Of a DNA stretch of 64,000 bases, positions 24,808 to 33,888 are shown in pieces. A program made the position numbers and the translations under genes. The notes beneath the pieces are model-generated. The model was not told where the DNA came from. It saw only the letters and a program-made list of their open reading frames with translations, and did no database searches. This DNA comes from JBDTRY01 sp039931435 (lineage in GTDB: Bacteria > Acidobacteriota > Thermoanaerobaculia > Gp7-AA8): the NCBI GenBank assembly GCA_039931435.1, contig JBDTRY010000001.1, forward strand, positions 29,831-93,830, read 5' to 3'. The number at the start of each line of letters is the position of its first letter. Within the stretch, counting starts at the first letter, position 1.

Positions 24808-27042
24808 TCAGTGCACCGAGGCGCTTTCTTTCATGGCCTGTAGAGTTGCAGCGATGAGCGCTTCGTGCCGGCTGTCGGCGGTTCTCCATGCCTGCTCGAG
24901 CTGATCGCGGAACAGGTCTTTGCGGCGGACGAAGAGCTCGAGGATGTCGTCGAGGATGGAGCGATTCTCGAGTGCTCGATAGAGATAGCTGAAGGAGCTG
25001 CGATCGGCCAGTTTTCCCAGCGCTACCACCGCCGAGTGCTGAACGTATGTGTCGGCGTCGCCGACGAGCAAGGCGTGAATTTCCTCGAGCGCCCGTTCAT
25101 CGCCGCGCTGGCCGAGGGCCAGAACGCCGGCGGCCCGCAAACGCCATTCGTCAGAATGCAGGCAGCGCAGCAGCTCACGGAAAATCTCGTCTCCGGGAAT
25201 CCGGGACAGTGCCAGAATCCCGGCGCGGCGAATCTCCAGGTCTCGGGCATGAAGGCTGGAGAGCAACTGATCCGCGGCGCGCCGGCTGCCGATTTTTCCC
25301 AGCGCCTCGATGGCGGCGATCTTCACCGGAGCAGGATCGCTCTCGAGGTGCGCGATGAGGGGATCGATGGCCACCGGGTCCCGATACTCGCCCAGGGCGT
25401 TTGCCGCTGCCGTTCGAATCCAGAGATCCTCATCCTCGAGGGCGCTGATCAACGGCTCGATCCCGTGACTGGGGCGCAACAGGACGATGGCCTGAATGGC
25501 AGCGATTCGCACCGAGGTCGCTTCGTCCGCCAGCGACAGCACAAGCTGATCAGCGAAACGCTCCTCGCTGAACCTTCCCATGAGCGAAACCGCCTTCTGA
25601 CGGATGGCAGGGTCGCCATCCTTGGACGCCAGCAGCAGTTCCTGCGGAAATCCTTCTCCCTGGATGTTCACAAAGATCGAAAGCGAATTGACCTTCACCG
25701 GTGTGGTCCCGGCGGCCATCAGTCTGCGGATCTTCCCCAGTAATTGCGGCTTCACCTGCGGAAAGGCAGCGACGAGGGCGCATACGGAATCCACCGCGGC
25801 CTGCTGACAACCGGGGTCGCCGTCGTCGAGCTTAGCCAGCAGGTAGTCGATTGCCGAGGGGTCGCCCAGTTGTCCCAGACTCTCCAGGGCCAGGCGGCGG
25901 ATCATGGCACTGTCGTGATCGATGAAGCCAATCAGCGTAGGCACCGCTTCGTTGCCGGCGGTCAGGTTGACGACCCGAAGGAGAATGGCCGTCACCTCGT
26001 CCTCTTCCGTCGAACGCAGCTTGTTCAGAACAGACATCGATGCCGCGGGTCCGAAGTCGACGAGCGCCTGAGCCACGACCTCCGCGCTCTCCGGATCCTC
26101 GAGGGAGTCGAGCAGAACGGGTACAGCGCGATCGTCGCCGGTCCACCCCAGGATCTGGAGGATGAAGTTCTTTACGTCGCGCTTGGGAGTGGAATGGAGA
26201 TGCTCGACGAGCGGCACGATCTTCTCGCTCGGAAACGCTTCACGAAACTTGCGCTGAATCAATTGCCTTTCCATTGCCTGGACGATGCGAGGCTTGTCCG
26301 CTTCAGCGACTCGAATCAGGGCTCGCAAAGCGGTGAGGTTCAGTTTCTCTTCCTGGGAAATGATTCTGAGAAGAAAGCTGACTGTTCCCACGTCTCCGAT
26401 CTTGGAGACCGCTTCGAGAATCGGCTTTCGCAGCGACTTCTCCGAATACAGGGGAAGAATGGAAGGCAGAGCCGTGCGATCTCCAATCTCGCCAAGAGCC
26501 TCGATCACGTGGAACTTCAGCCAGAGGTCCGGTGACTGCAGTGTCTCCAGCAGCGGGCCGATGGAACTGGCGCGGCGGTACTTGCCCACCGACGACACCA
26601 CGGCCGAGAGAAGATTGATGTCCGATTCTTTTCGCAGGAACGCCAGGAGTGTTTCAAAACCGTCGTCGTTCCGCAGATCGCCCAGAAGATTGATCAGGGC
26701 CAGACGTACGTCGACGTCATTTCCCCGGCCGAGCTCGAAGATAATGAATGGCACCGCTCCGTCACCCACCCTGATCAATGCCTCGGTTGCGGAATTTCTC
26801 TTTCCGGCATTGGCGGGGTCGTGCAGAGAATGAAGAAGGCGCAGCAACACTGTTTCCCGGGGATTGCTGAGAATTCCATCCACGACGGTTTTTCGCACGC
26901 GCCAGTCGCGGTCGCCCAGCAGTTCGAAAAGCAGAGGGAGATCCTCGTCCGTCATCGAGCCGGCCACCTGCATGGCGGCCTTCTGACGCACGTCGGCGTT
27001 CGCCGATCGCGCCCGCTCCTGCACGTGCCCTTCAACGCTCAT
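24808..27042 (-). CDS. HEAT-repeat protein of the chemosensory operon
   Basis: This protein of about 744 residues is made almost entirely of HEAT/PBS-lyase-type helical repeats, e.g. 'LLFELLGDRDWRVRKTVVDG', 'DPSAIDYLLAKLDDGDPGCQ' and 'VAIDPLIAHLESDPAPVKIA'. It has about 20 units, no signal peptide and no enzymatic motif. It is probably a large curved scaffold for protein contacts. Its place between cheW and cheR suggests a structural role in the chemosensory array or in linking it to a cell-surface output; this is inference. The ATG at 27042 is preferred over a TTG at 27048. The 142-base gap to cheW shows nothing recognisable. Confidence 0.85.
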   Translation of the reverse strand: MSVEGHVQERARSANADVRQKAAMQVAGSMTDEDLPLLFELLGDRDWRVRKTVVDGILSNPRETVLLRLLHSLHDPANAGKRNSATEALIRVGDGAVPFIIFELGRGNDVDVRLALINLLGDLRNDDGFETLLAFLRKESDINLLSAVVSSVGKYRRASSIGPLLETLQSPDLWLKFHVIEALGEIGDRTALPSILPLYSEKSLRKPILEAVSKIGDVGTVSFLLRIISQEEKLNLTALRALIRVAEADKPRIVQAMERQLIQRKFREAFPSEKIVPLVEHLHSTPKRDVKNFILQILGWTGDDRAVPVLLDSLEDPESAEVVAQALVDFGPAASMSVLNKLRSTEEDEVTAILLRVVNLTAGNEAVPTLIGFIDHDSAMIRRLALESLGQLGDPSAIDYLLAKLDDGDPGCQQAAVDSVCALVAAFPQVKPQLLGKIRRLMAAGTTPVKVNSLSIFVNIQGEGFPQELLLASKDGDPAIRQKAVSLMGRFSEERFADQLVLSLADEATSVRIAAIQAIVLLRPSHGIEPLISALEDEDLWIRTAAANALGEYRDPVAIDPLIAHLESDPAPVKIAAIEALGKIGSRRAADQLLSSLHARDLEIRRAGILALSRIPGDEIFRELLRCLHSDEWRLRAAGVLALGQRGDERALEEIHALLVGDADTYVQHSAVVALGKLADRSSFSYLYRALENRSILDDILELFVRRKDLFRDQLEQAWRTADSRHEALIAATLQAMKESASVH

Positions 27043-27184
27043 CGACAACCACGTCTGCTGATCGATAGTGTGAAGAAATCGCCGGCCGCTTTGGAGGAAT
27101 GGTCCGAGCTGCCGAAAGCAGACGGGCCTGCACCGGGAAAGCGATCAGTGGAGCGCACCTCCGGAGATTCAATGGCCATGAACA

Positions 27185-27904
27185 TCAGTTCTCATCCTGC
27201 AGAACGCGGTCCACGTTCAGAAGCATGATCAACTCCCCCTCCCGCCGGAATACGCCCCGGATCCTGCCACTCTGCTCTGCCGAAATAAGCGCCGGTTCCT
27301 GCCGGGTCTCGGAACTGCTCACTGAGGTTACCCTTCCGATGCGGTCGACGATGAACCCTGATCGTCCGGCTATCTCTTCCACGATGAGAAAGCGGGAGTC
27401 CGAACTCTGCCTTGCCTCCCGGTGGCCAAGCCTGCTGCTGACATCAAGAATCGTCACGATTGTACCGCGCACGGAGATGATCCCCAGCACGTCAGGCCGG
27501 GCGTTCGGGACGCGAGTGATCTCGCGGGGCTCCATGATCTCGGCGATGTCCGAGACCGGGAGCGCAAACTGCTCGGTCCCGATCATGAAGGTCAGGATTT
27601 CCATCTGGTCACTCGAAGTCTCGGAGGCCACCTCGACGTCGGCGATCGCCGCCGCCCGGGCCTGGCGCGCCAGGACGTCCTGCTTGAAGCGATCGAGGCG
27701 GGACACGGGCTGCGGCTCGATCTGTGATTGTTCGACCTCCGGCTTCGTCGATTCCTTCGATTTCACAGGCGATAACGCAGCAGATCGGGATGGCTCGACG
27801 GGCTCAGAGGAACGTGACGATGACGGGAGCGCAGAGGCCGCAGCTGCCGCATCGCGCTCTTTCTTTTCGCGGGCCTTTTTCCGGATCTTTACGAGATCGA
27901 CCAT
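27185..27904 (-). CDS. cheW: CheW-type coupling protein with N-terminal extension
   Basis: This 239-residue protein has a CheW/SH3-like domain at about residues 100-238 ('ILTFMIGTEQFALPVSDIAEI', 'VLGIISVRGTIVTILDVSSRLG', 'ISAEQSGRIRGVF'), which couples receptors to CheA. The first 100 residues are a charged Lys/Ser/Ala-rich tail that is absent in short CheW proteins and probably disordered. The start codon overlaps the ATPase stop (TGATG) and has a strong AAGGAGG 8 nt upstream. Confidence 0.92.
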   Translation of the reverse strand: MVDLVKIRKKAREKKERDAAAAASALPSSSRSSEPVEPSRSAALSPVKSKESTKPEVEQSQIEPQPVSRLDRFKQDVLARQARAAAIADVEVASETSSDQMEILTFMIGTEQFALPVSDIAEIMEPREITRVPNARPDVLGIISVRGTIVTILDVSSRLGHREARQSSDSRFLIVEEIAGRSGFIVDRIGRVTSVSSSETRQEPALISAEQSGRIRGVFRREGELIMLLNVDRVLQDEN

Positions 27905-28719
27905 CAGCGATCCTCCTTCGCTCCGAGGCGGTGCTCGGCCGCGGAAGATCGGATCCGTGCTCGATCGATGTTCGTGGCATCGTCACCGAAGGCATCGAGG
28001 AGCGCGGTCGTGGCCACGGCGTTGATCAGTCGGGGAACACCTCCGGTAAGGCGATGAAGGAGATCGAGTGCTTCCGCTTCAAAGGGATTTCTGCTCCCGC
28101 CCGCCACGCGAATGCGGTGATCCACATACTTCGCGGTTTCGTCGGGTTCCAGGGCGTGAAGCCGGAAGCGGATTCCAATTCGTTGCCGCAGGGCCTCGTA
28201 TTGGGGACGGTCCAGGCGGTCATCGAGTTCGGGCTGTCCGATGAGAACGACTGACATCAGATTCTGATCGTCGAGCTGAAAGTTCGTCATCAATCGGATC
28301 TCGTCGAACGCGGCCCGGCCCGGGATGAGTTGCGCTTCGTCGATGATCAACAAGGGATGGCGGTCCTGCTCGTGCAATTCGTAGAGGCGTTCGTGGATGC
28401 GGTCCAGCAATGCGGCACGCGTACGATCGGCGGGCAATTCCAGCCCCGAGGCGATGGCGCGCAGAAGCTGCGCTGGAGTGAGACGAGGGTTGATGAGGAG
28501 GATAACGGGGCGCGAGTCGCCGACCCTGTCCACCAGAGCACGGGAAATGGTCGTTTTCCCGCATCCGATTTCTCCGGTGAGAAGAGCGAGCTCATTTTCC
28601 TCCACGGCGTACTCGAGCCGAGCCAGCGCCTCTCGATGCTGTCCGGTCTCGTACAGAAAAGAAGGGTTCGGGGTTTTTCCGAACGGCTTTTCCCTGAATC
28701 CGAAGAACTCGCAGAACAG
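27904..28719 (-). CDS. ExeA/GspA-like AAA ATPase in the chemosensory operon (CTG start)
   Basis: Walker A is 'LLTGEIGCGKTT' (about residues 46-57), Walker B is 'LLIIDEAQLIP', and there is a sensor-like 'SVVLIGQPELDDRL' and the C-terminal 'LTGGVPRLINAVATTALL'. These are hallmarks of the ExeA/GspA/TniB-like AAA family. The usual bacterial starts would put the N-terminus at GTG 28605, losing the conserved family beginning. In-frame sequence upstream supplies exactly that beginning ('FFGFREKPFGKTPNPSFLY', then 'HREALARLEYAV'). The only start-like codon after the in-frame TGA is CTG at 28717-28719, 6 nt after GGAGG. I therefore call 271 residues from CTG. Related ATPases drive secretin assembly or positioning of large complexes; a role in assembling or placing the chemosensory array is inference. 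Confidence 0.8.
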   Translation of the reverse strand: MFCEFFGFREKPFGKTPNPSFLYETGQHREALARLEYAVEENELALLTGEIGCGKTTISRALVDRVGDSRPVILLINPRLTPAQLLRAIASGLELPADRTRAALLDRIHERLYELHEQDRHPLLIIDEAQLIPGRAAFDEIRLMTNFQLDDQNLMSVVLIGQPELDDRLDRPQYEALRQRIGIRFRLHALEPDETAKYVDHRIRVAGGSRNPFEAEALDLLHRLTGGVPRLINAVATTALLDAFGDDATNIDRARIRSSAAEHRLGAKEDR

Positions 28720-28730
28720 ACTTCACCTCC
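28717..28730 (-). promoter_or_regulatory. Shine-Dalgarno and CTG initiation site of the ATPase
   Basis: GGAGG (28726-28730) is followed by TGAAGT and CTG. The TGA here is also the cheA stop, so the ribosome-binding site lies within the last codons of cheA. The same TGA is in frame with the ATPase and rules out any start further upstream. Confidence 0.6.
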
Positions 28731-30714
28731 GGGAGACCGCGGTTCGACTTTCACGCCGCGCCGTTCGCGCTTCCGCCAGGCCGGAGACGAGAGAGGCGAC
28801 GTCGACGACCAGGGCGATCTGGTTTTTCCCGATCTCCGTTGCTCCGGCAATTCCGGGAATGCCCCGAATGCGATTACCGACCGCCCGGATCACCACTTCC
28901 TGTTGCCGCACGACTTCATCGAGCACCAGTCCGGCCAATCGATCGCCGAGACGTACCACGGCAACGAACTTTCTGCCGTTCTGTGAGGACGCTTCGACTC
29001 CGTAGGCGTCGGAGAGACGGAGGAGCGGAATCTCCGCATCACGCAGCGCCAGAATTTCCCGGCCTTCGACAGTTGTGATCTCTTTCTCCTGGATCTTCAC
29101 CACCTCGCTGATCGACGTCAGAGGAAGGGCGAAGGTCTCGTTTCCGACACGCACCAGCAGTGCGTGCAGGATGGCCAGAGTGATGGGTAGTGTCAATCGA
29201 ATCGTCGTTCCACTTCCCCGATCACTGAGCACCTCGATCGAGCCCTTCAGCTCGTGAATATTCTTGCGCACCACGTCCAGACCCACCCCTCGGCCGGACA
29301 CCTCGCTCACCGCCTCGGAGGTGGACAGGCCCGGCGAAAAGATCAGTTCGCGCGCTCTCTCGAAATCGACGACCTCATCCTGGCCGATGAGATTGCTGCG
29401 AACGGCGGAGCGGCGAACGGACTCCACGTCGATTCCCTCGCCGTCGTCCGAGATATCGATGATCACGAAGCTTCCCTGCTGGTAGGCTCGTATACGCACT
29501 TCCCCTTTCACGGGCTTTCCTGCCGCCACTCGCTTCTCGGAGGTCTCGATCCCGTGATCGATGGCGTTGCGCACGACGTGCATGAGGGGATCGGCCAGTT
29601 CTTCGATCATGACCTTGTCCAGCTCAGTCTCGCCGCCGGCGGTGAGCAGTTCGATTTCCTTCCCCAGCTCTTCTGCTGCCTTGCGGGCCGCTCTTCCCAC
29701 ACGCGTGTAGAGCTGTGAGATCGGAACCATCCTCAGGTCGACGATGGCACGCCGGAGTTGATTCAGTCGCCGCTCGAGATCTCCGGAGATGCGTCCCAGC
29801 TCCCGAGCGGTTCTTCGGTCCAGGGAGGATCCGGATACGGCAATGAGCTCGTCCAGTCTGGCTTTTTCCAGGATCAACTCCCCGACAACATCCATGACGT
29901 TATCCAGCCGGGAGATATCTACGCGGACGTTCTGCGACAAGGAACGAATGCTGGCCAACCCCTCTTCGCCGTCGGGTGAGCGAGGTTCCGGAGCAGACTG
30001 TAAGAGACGAACCTGTGCCTCCGGCGAGAGCGCCACCAGCTCTTTCCCGGAGAGGAGCGCTCCGACCAACAGCCGAAATCCGATTCCCGCTCCCGCGGCG
30101 GTGGGCAGAGTGGAGATGACCTCGCCTTCGGCGTTGAGGCGCGCGGTCAGGGCCCGCAGTTTCTCGTCGAAGTCCAGAAAGTCGTACTGGACCGTGAGCG
30201 AAAAAATGCTTCGGCCGATCCGCACATTTTCCTGGAGTCTGTATTCCTCATATTCGGTCAGTGACTTGCGCGTCTGGGCATCGAGATCAAGGCCGGCGAG
30301 CAGATCGGCCTTTTTGCCAGTGGGATCCCCGGCGGCCGCCCTTTCGATCCTTTCCAGGATCTCCCTTCGCTCCCCGGTCTCCGCTCCGCTGGAAGCTGCC
30401 GAAACCATCCGTATCAGTTCGGCGTGGCAATCGAGCAACAGCGCGAGAAGTTCGGACGAGACCTGCACCTTGCCAAGACGAAGGCGGTCCAGAAGATCCT
30501 CGAGTTGGTGAGTGAGCGTTGCCAGACCTGTGAAGCCCAGCATTCCTGCCAGCCCCTTCAGAGAATGGATGGCGCGGAAGATATCGTTGATGATGGCCGG
30601 ACTTACCGTGCCCCGTTTTTCATCGAGCTCGGCGAGATCAACGGCAAAGGACTCGAGCAGCTCTTCGGCTTCGGATGTGAATTCGCGCCGGGCCCGCTCC
30701 TCTTCTTTCTCCAT
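28723..30714 (-). CDS. cheA: Chemotaxis histidine kinase CheA
   Basis: This 663-residue protein has the full CheA order. It begins with a P1 Hpt domain with phospho-His50 in 'FRAIHSLKGLAGMLGF'. Next is a P2-like region around 150-205 ('SIFSLTVQYDFLDFDEKLRA'), then P3 dimerisation (about 255-320, 'NVMDVVGELILEKARLDEL'). The P4 ATPase has N-box 'HVVRNAIDHGIE', G1 'DISDDGEGID' and G2 'GRGVGLDVV'. The P5 CheW-like domain ends at about 640. It phosphorylates the CheY and CheB proteins encoded in the same operon. The start is 1 nt after the CheY stop. Confidence 0.96.
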   Translation of the reverse strand: MEKEEERARREFTSEAEELLESFAVDLAELDEKRGTVSPAIINDIFRAIHSLKGLAGMLGFTGLATLTHQLEDLLDRLRLGKVQVSSELLALLLDCHAELIRMVSAASSGAETGERREILERIERAAAGDPTGKKADLLAGLDLDAQTRKSLTEYEEYRLQENVRIGRSIFSLTVQYDFLDFDEKLRALTARLNAEGEVISTLPTAAGAGIGFRLLVGALLSGKELVALSPEAQVRLLQSAPEPRSPDGEEGLASIRSLSQNVRVDISRLDNVMDVVGELILEKARLDELIAVSGSSLDRRTARELGRISGDLERRLNQLRRAIVDLRMVPISQLYTRVGRAARKAAEELGKEIELLTAGGETELDKVMIEELADPLMHVVRNAIDHGIETSEKRVAAGKPVKGEVRIRAYQQGSFVIIDISDDGEGIDVESVRRSAVRSNLIGQDEVVDFERARELIFSPGLSTSEAVSEVSGRGVGLDVVRKNIHELKGSIEVLSDRGSGTTIRLTLPITLAILHALLVRVGNETFALPLTSISEVVKIQEKEITTVEGREILALRDAEIPLLRLSDAYGVEASSQNGRKFVAVVRLGDRLAGLVLDEVVRQQEVVIRAVGNRIRGIPGIAGATEIGKNQIALVVDVASLVSGLAEARTARRESRTAVSRR

Positions 30715-30715
30715 G

Positions 30716-31093
30716 TCAGGTAGTCACCCCCAACAGCTTTCTCAGTTTCTCCAGCAGGTCACGCTCCTGAAATGGCTTGACCAGATAATCCTCGGCGCCC
30801 AGTTCCATGGCCCGGCGGCGGTCTTCCTCGGACTTTTCGGTGGATATAACCATGATGGGGACGGTACGGTAGACGCCGTGATTTTTCAGAAAGCTGACCA
30901 GCTCCAGCCCATTGATGTCCGGCATGTTGATGTCGGTAAGGATTGCGCTGAAGGCATGGTGCGGGAGGAGTTTCAGTGCTTCGAAGCCGCTCTCCGCCTC
31001 GAAGATTTCCAGGTCCACCATGGCCTCCTGTTCGATGAGATTCGTCAGGAAAGCGCGCATCGAAGGTGAGTCCTCAACGACCAGTATCTTCAT
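30716..31093 (-). CDS. cheY: CheY-like response regulator
   Basis: This 125-residue receiver has 'LVVEDSPSMRA', phosphoacceptor Asp54 in 'ILTDINMPDINGLE', Thr/Ser switch 'VISTEKSEEDRRRAMELGA' and 'DYLVKPF'. Its ATG overlaps the upstream DUF4388 gene's stop (ATGA). It is one of two CheY proteins in this cluster; having two suggests a phosphate sink or two outputs. Confidence 0.92.
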   Translation of the reverse strand: MKILVVEDSPSMRAFLTNLIEQEAMVDLEIFEAESGFEALKLLPHHAFSAILTDINMPDINGLELVSFLKNHGVYRTVPIMVISTEKSEEDRRRAMELGAEDYLVKPFQERDLLEKLRKLLGVTT

Positions 31094-32712
31094 AACAAAT
31101 CCTCGTGACGGCCCGAGCGCAACCTCGTCCCCGATTCCAGAGCCCGCCCGGCCTGTGAGAGGAAAACCTCGAGGGCTCCCAGCTCACGCATTGGACTCCT
31201 GTGTACACCATTGTCTCCATAAAAGACTCCGGCCACACCCTCTCCCGTTCCTATGGGAAAAACGGCCACGTCGGTCGGTTGCGCGCTCCCAAGTTGCGAA
31301 ATGAGCGTGACATTGGCCTCCGTCCGGTGAAGCTTCCCACGGTGTGAGCGGCCCGAAGCTAGCACTTCGCTGAGGACGGAAGGATCGGATCGGGCAATCC
31401 TGAGCTTTCGTACCCGTTCGTTGACTTCATCGCCATCGCCTGAGGGTCCGAAGCCGGCCGCCCCGACAAAGAACTGCCCCTCGGGCAGAAACACCGCGCC
31501 GCGATCGAGGAACTCGCTGGCCACCCGCAGAAGGATCTGCGCCACCGACTGCACGTCCTGATCGGCCGTCAACTCCGTGATCAGACTCTCGAGGAGCGAG
31601 CAGCGCCGCTCCATGAGGTCGTGCCGGGCATCCTCGAAGAATCTCTGTCCGGCATCCTCCACTCCGGCCGTCAGCAGGTAGTTCGCCCAGTCCGACATCG
31701 CCGTGGCAACGAAACCCGACAAACGCTGCAGAAGTGCGGAGGGATCGGCCCATGCTGACTCGGATTCAGGGACGACCAGATCCAGGTGCGGGTCGAACAT
31801 GGGAATGGCCGCGGCCACTTCAAAGTCTCCGAAGAGAATGCCAATGGGCAGACGGTGATTCGCCTCCTTCACCAGTCGCAGAAGGCCGACCGAACGTCTG
31901 TCGTTCTGCACATCGGCCACGGTGACGAAGTAGCGGCGGTCGTCGATCAGTCTCTGGATCTCGGCCCGCGCCTCATCGATGGCCGAAAACTGCCGTACTT
32001 CGGTACCGCCGGCCGACAGCGTTCTGCGCAATGCCACGCGGATGCGTGCGTCGGGCTCGAAGACGACCACCGCCGCGCCTGCACCGGCGTTCTGCTGGCG
32101 CACGGTGAAGCGGGCCTCTCCAATCAGCGCTCCGGTACTGGGGTCGACGTAGGCATCGGCGGGCTTTGCCGGAGGCGCTTCGGCCGAACGGGATGCACTG
32201 AAAATCCGGTCGGCGAAGGAGTTCTCCTGATGAGCGGCGTCCGTGCGAGGGGAAGGCCCCCGCAGAAAATCGCTTCCGGCGCGCATCCGCTCTTCGAGCC
32301 CGGCCAGCGGTTTGACTTCGGGAGCGGCCAGAAAATGCTGGGGCGCAAAGCCGCCGGAGGGAAGCCGCTGCTCGTCGTATTCCAGTTCGTCCGCGCCACC
32401 CGACTCGGAGAGGACGAACCTGAATTCGCCTCGGGCCGAAGCCAGCAGAGGAGTGACTACCGACGAAATCCAGCTTTCGATCGCCTCCGCAGGGGCCAGC
32501 TCCGGATCCTCGTTCTGGCCGTGGGCACGGAGGAAGCTCCTCAGATCGGCACGATCCGAAGCACCCGCGGCGACAATCAGCCCCCTGGAGATGGTGATTG
32601 CAGAGAGCCGCTCCCCGTCGCGAATCTCCAGGGTCCCGGAGCGGCGACTGAGGTGAACGATCTGAAGGATGTCCCCGAGAGAAAGATCCTCGAGCCGGCC
32701 GGCGAGGCTCAT
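31090..32712 (-). CDS. DUF4388 / receiver-like / GAF-like protein, first gene of chemosensory operon
   Basis: This protein is about 540 residues from the ATG at 32712, which has GGGAG 7 nt upstream and begins the canonical DUF4388 N-terminus 'MSLAGRLEDLSLGDILQIVHL' (an open frame extends 29 codons further without family match). Residues 1-125 are DUF4388 (PATAN-like). A disordered linker follows. Residues about 210-320 look like a degenerate receiver ('AVVVFEPDARIRVALRRTL'), and about 370-525 resemble a GAF domain ('LLESLITELTADQDVQSVAQILLRVASEF'). DUF4388 proteins are common in chemosensory and gliding systems of Acidobacteriota and Myxococcota. It may be an input or output adaptor. Confidence 0.8.
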   Translation of the reverse strand: MSLAGRLEDLSLGDILQIVHLSRRSGTLEIRDGERLSAITISRGLIVAAGASDRADLRSFLRAHGQNEDPELAPAEAIESWISSVVTPLLASARGEFRFVLSESGGADELEYDEQRLPSGGFAPQHFLAAPEVKPLAGLEERMRAGSDFLRGPSPRTDAAHQENSFADRIFSASRSAEAPPAKPADAYVDPSTGALIGEARFTVRQQNAGAGAAVVVFEPDARIRVALRRTLSAGGTEVRQFSAIDEARAEIQRLIDDRRYFVTVADVQNDRRSVGLLRLVKEANHRLPIGILFGDFEVAAAIPMFDPHLDLVVPESESAWADPSALLQRLSGFVATAMSDWANYLLTAGVEDAGQRFFEDARHDLMERRCSLLESLITELTADQDVQSVAQILLRVASEFLDRGAVFLPEGQFFVGAAGFGPSGDGDEVNERVRKLRIARSDPSVLSEVLASGRSHRGKLHRTEANVTLISQLGSAQPTDVAVFPIGTGEGVAGVFYGDNGVHRSPMRELGALEVFLSQAGRALESGTRLRSGRHEDLL

Positions 32713-32863
32713 CCCAGTCTCCCGGAAGCCGCTCGCCACCACGCCACAAGATTCACCCGATCCCCCAACTCGACTCGGACTGAAAGGCAGCTGTCCCATG
32801 CCTGTGAAGGGACCGATTGGAGCCGCTCGCCAGTGTCCGGGCGGCAGTCCTCCGTCATCGCTC

Positions 32864-33283
32864 TCAGTTGGTCTGCTGAAGATTGTACCGTTTCAGCACG
32901 CCATCGAGAATTCCGTTGATGAACTGAGACGATTTCTGGGTGCCGAACTTCTTGGCAATTTCGATGGCCTCATCGATGATCACAAGCTTCGGCGTGTCGG
33001 ATTCGTGGAGGAATTCGTAGATGGACATGCGGATGATGTTGCGATCGACCACGGCCATGCGGGACAGGCGCCAGTTGTCGGCCTGAGCAACGATCATCTC
33101 GTCGATCCGCGTGGATTCGTGAATGGTCCCTTCGAACAGCTTCACGGCAAAGTCGCGAACCGAGGGCGTGACCTTGTGCAGGTCCTCGAAGGTCAGCACG
33201 ATCGTGCCCGGCACGTTTCCCGACATGTCGTACTGAAAGAGCATCTGAAGAGCAAGCTCACGTGCTTTGCGTCGCGCACCCAT
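32864..33283 (-). CDS. nusB: Transcription antitermination factor NusB
   Basis: This 139-residue all-helical RNA-binding protein begins 'MGARRKARELALQMLFQYD' and contains 'VDRNIIRMSIYEFLH', 'LVIIDEAIEIAKKFGT' and 'FINGILDGVLKR', all diagnostic. It binds boxA RNA with NusE for rRNA antitermination. It lies 22 bases downstream of ribH on the same strand, the usual ribH-nusB order. Confidence 0.95.
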   Translation of the reverse strand: MGARRKARELALQMLFQYDMSGNVPGTIVLTFEDLHKVTPSVRDFAVKLFEGTIHESTRIDEMIVAQADNWRLSRMAVVDRNIIRMSIYEFLHESDTPKLVIIDEAIEIAKKFGTQKSSQFINGILDGVLKRYNLQQTN

Positions 33284-33305
33284 GAAAAGAACAGTTCCTT
33301 CCGGC

Positions 33306-33773
33306 TCAGCCGATTACTTTGTGAAGATTAGCCATCTCGATAGCTGCCAATGCTGCTTCCCAACCCTTGTTTCCACTCGCAGGTCCCGATCGCGCCCGAG
33401 CCTGGTCGACGGTGTTGCAGGTAATCACCCCGAAAGCGACCGGCACTCCGGAATCCACCGACACCCGCGAGATCTCCATGGTCACCTGGGAAGCGATGTG
33501 ATCGAAATGCGGAGTGTCCCCCCGGATCAGTGCCCCGATTGCCACCACGGCATCGTAGCGGTTCAAACGAATGAGCTTCGCAGCCATCCCCGGGACCTCG
33601 AAAGCGCCGGGAACCCTGAAAATCTCCAGGGAGTCGTCGCTGGCACCATGCTGGAGCAGACAATTCGTGGCCCCTGCGAGAAGGCCAGCCACGATCTCAT
33701 CATTGAACCTGCTGGCAACGATTGCAAAGCGCAAGCCTTCCGCGTGGTGATCACCCTCGAATTGTCTGACCAT
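33306..33773 (-). CDS. ribH: 6,7-dimethyl-8-ribityllumazine synthase
   Basis: This 155-residue enzyme carries out the penultimate step of riboflavin synthesis. Motifs: 'FAIVASRFNDEIVAGLLAGA', 'VPGAFEVPGMAAKL', 'VVAIGALIRGDTPHFDHIA' with the catalytic His, and 'VPVAFGVITCNTVDQA'. The length is normal. A TATAAT lies 15 nt upstream of the ATG. No other rib genes are in the window. Confidence 0.96.
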   Translation of the reverse strand: MVRQFEGDHHAEGLRFAIVASRFNDEIVAGLLAGATNCLLQHGASDDSLEIFRVPGAFEVPGMAAKLIRLNRYDAVVAIGALIRGDTPHFDHIASQVTMEISRVSVDSGVPVAFGVITCNTVDQARARSGPASGNKGWEAALAAIEMANLHKVIG

Positions 33774-33787
33774 GGCAACGGAGCGGG

Positions 33788-33793
33788 ATTATA
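33788..33793 (-). promoter_or_regulatory. Candidate -10 box for ribH-nusB (and possibly the chemosensory operon)
   Basis: TATAAT on the minus strand lies 14 nt upstream of the ribH ATG at 33773. A -35 match is weak. No clear terminator is seen between nusB and the DUF4388 gene (151 bases), so readthrough into the chemosensory operon is possible. Confidence 0.4.
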
Positions 33794-33888
33794 TGCGAGC
33801 GGAGAGGATCGCGCCCTGCAGCCCCTTCCATGAAAAAATGGATGGATGCGTGGCCGCCGGCAATTCAGGTCGGTTATCCCGCCAGCTT

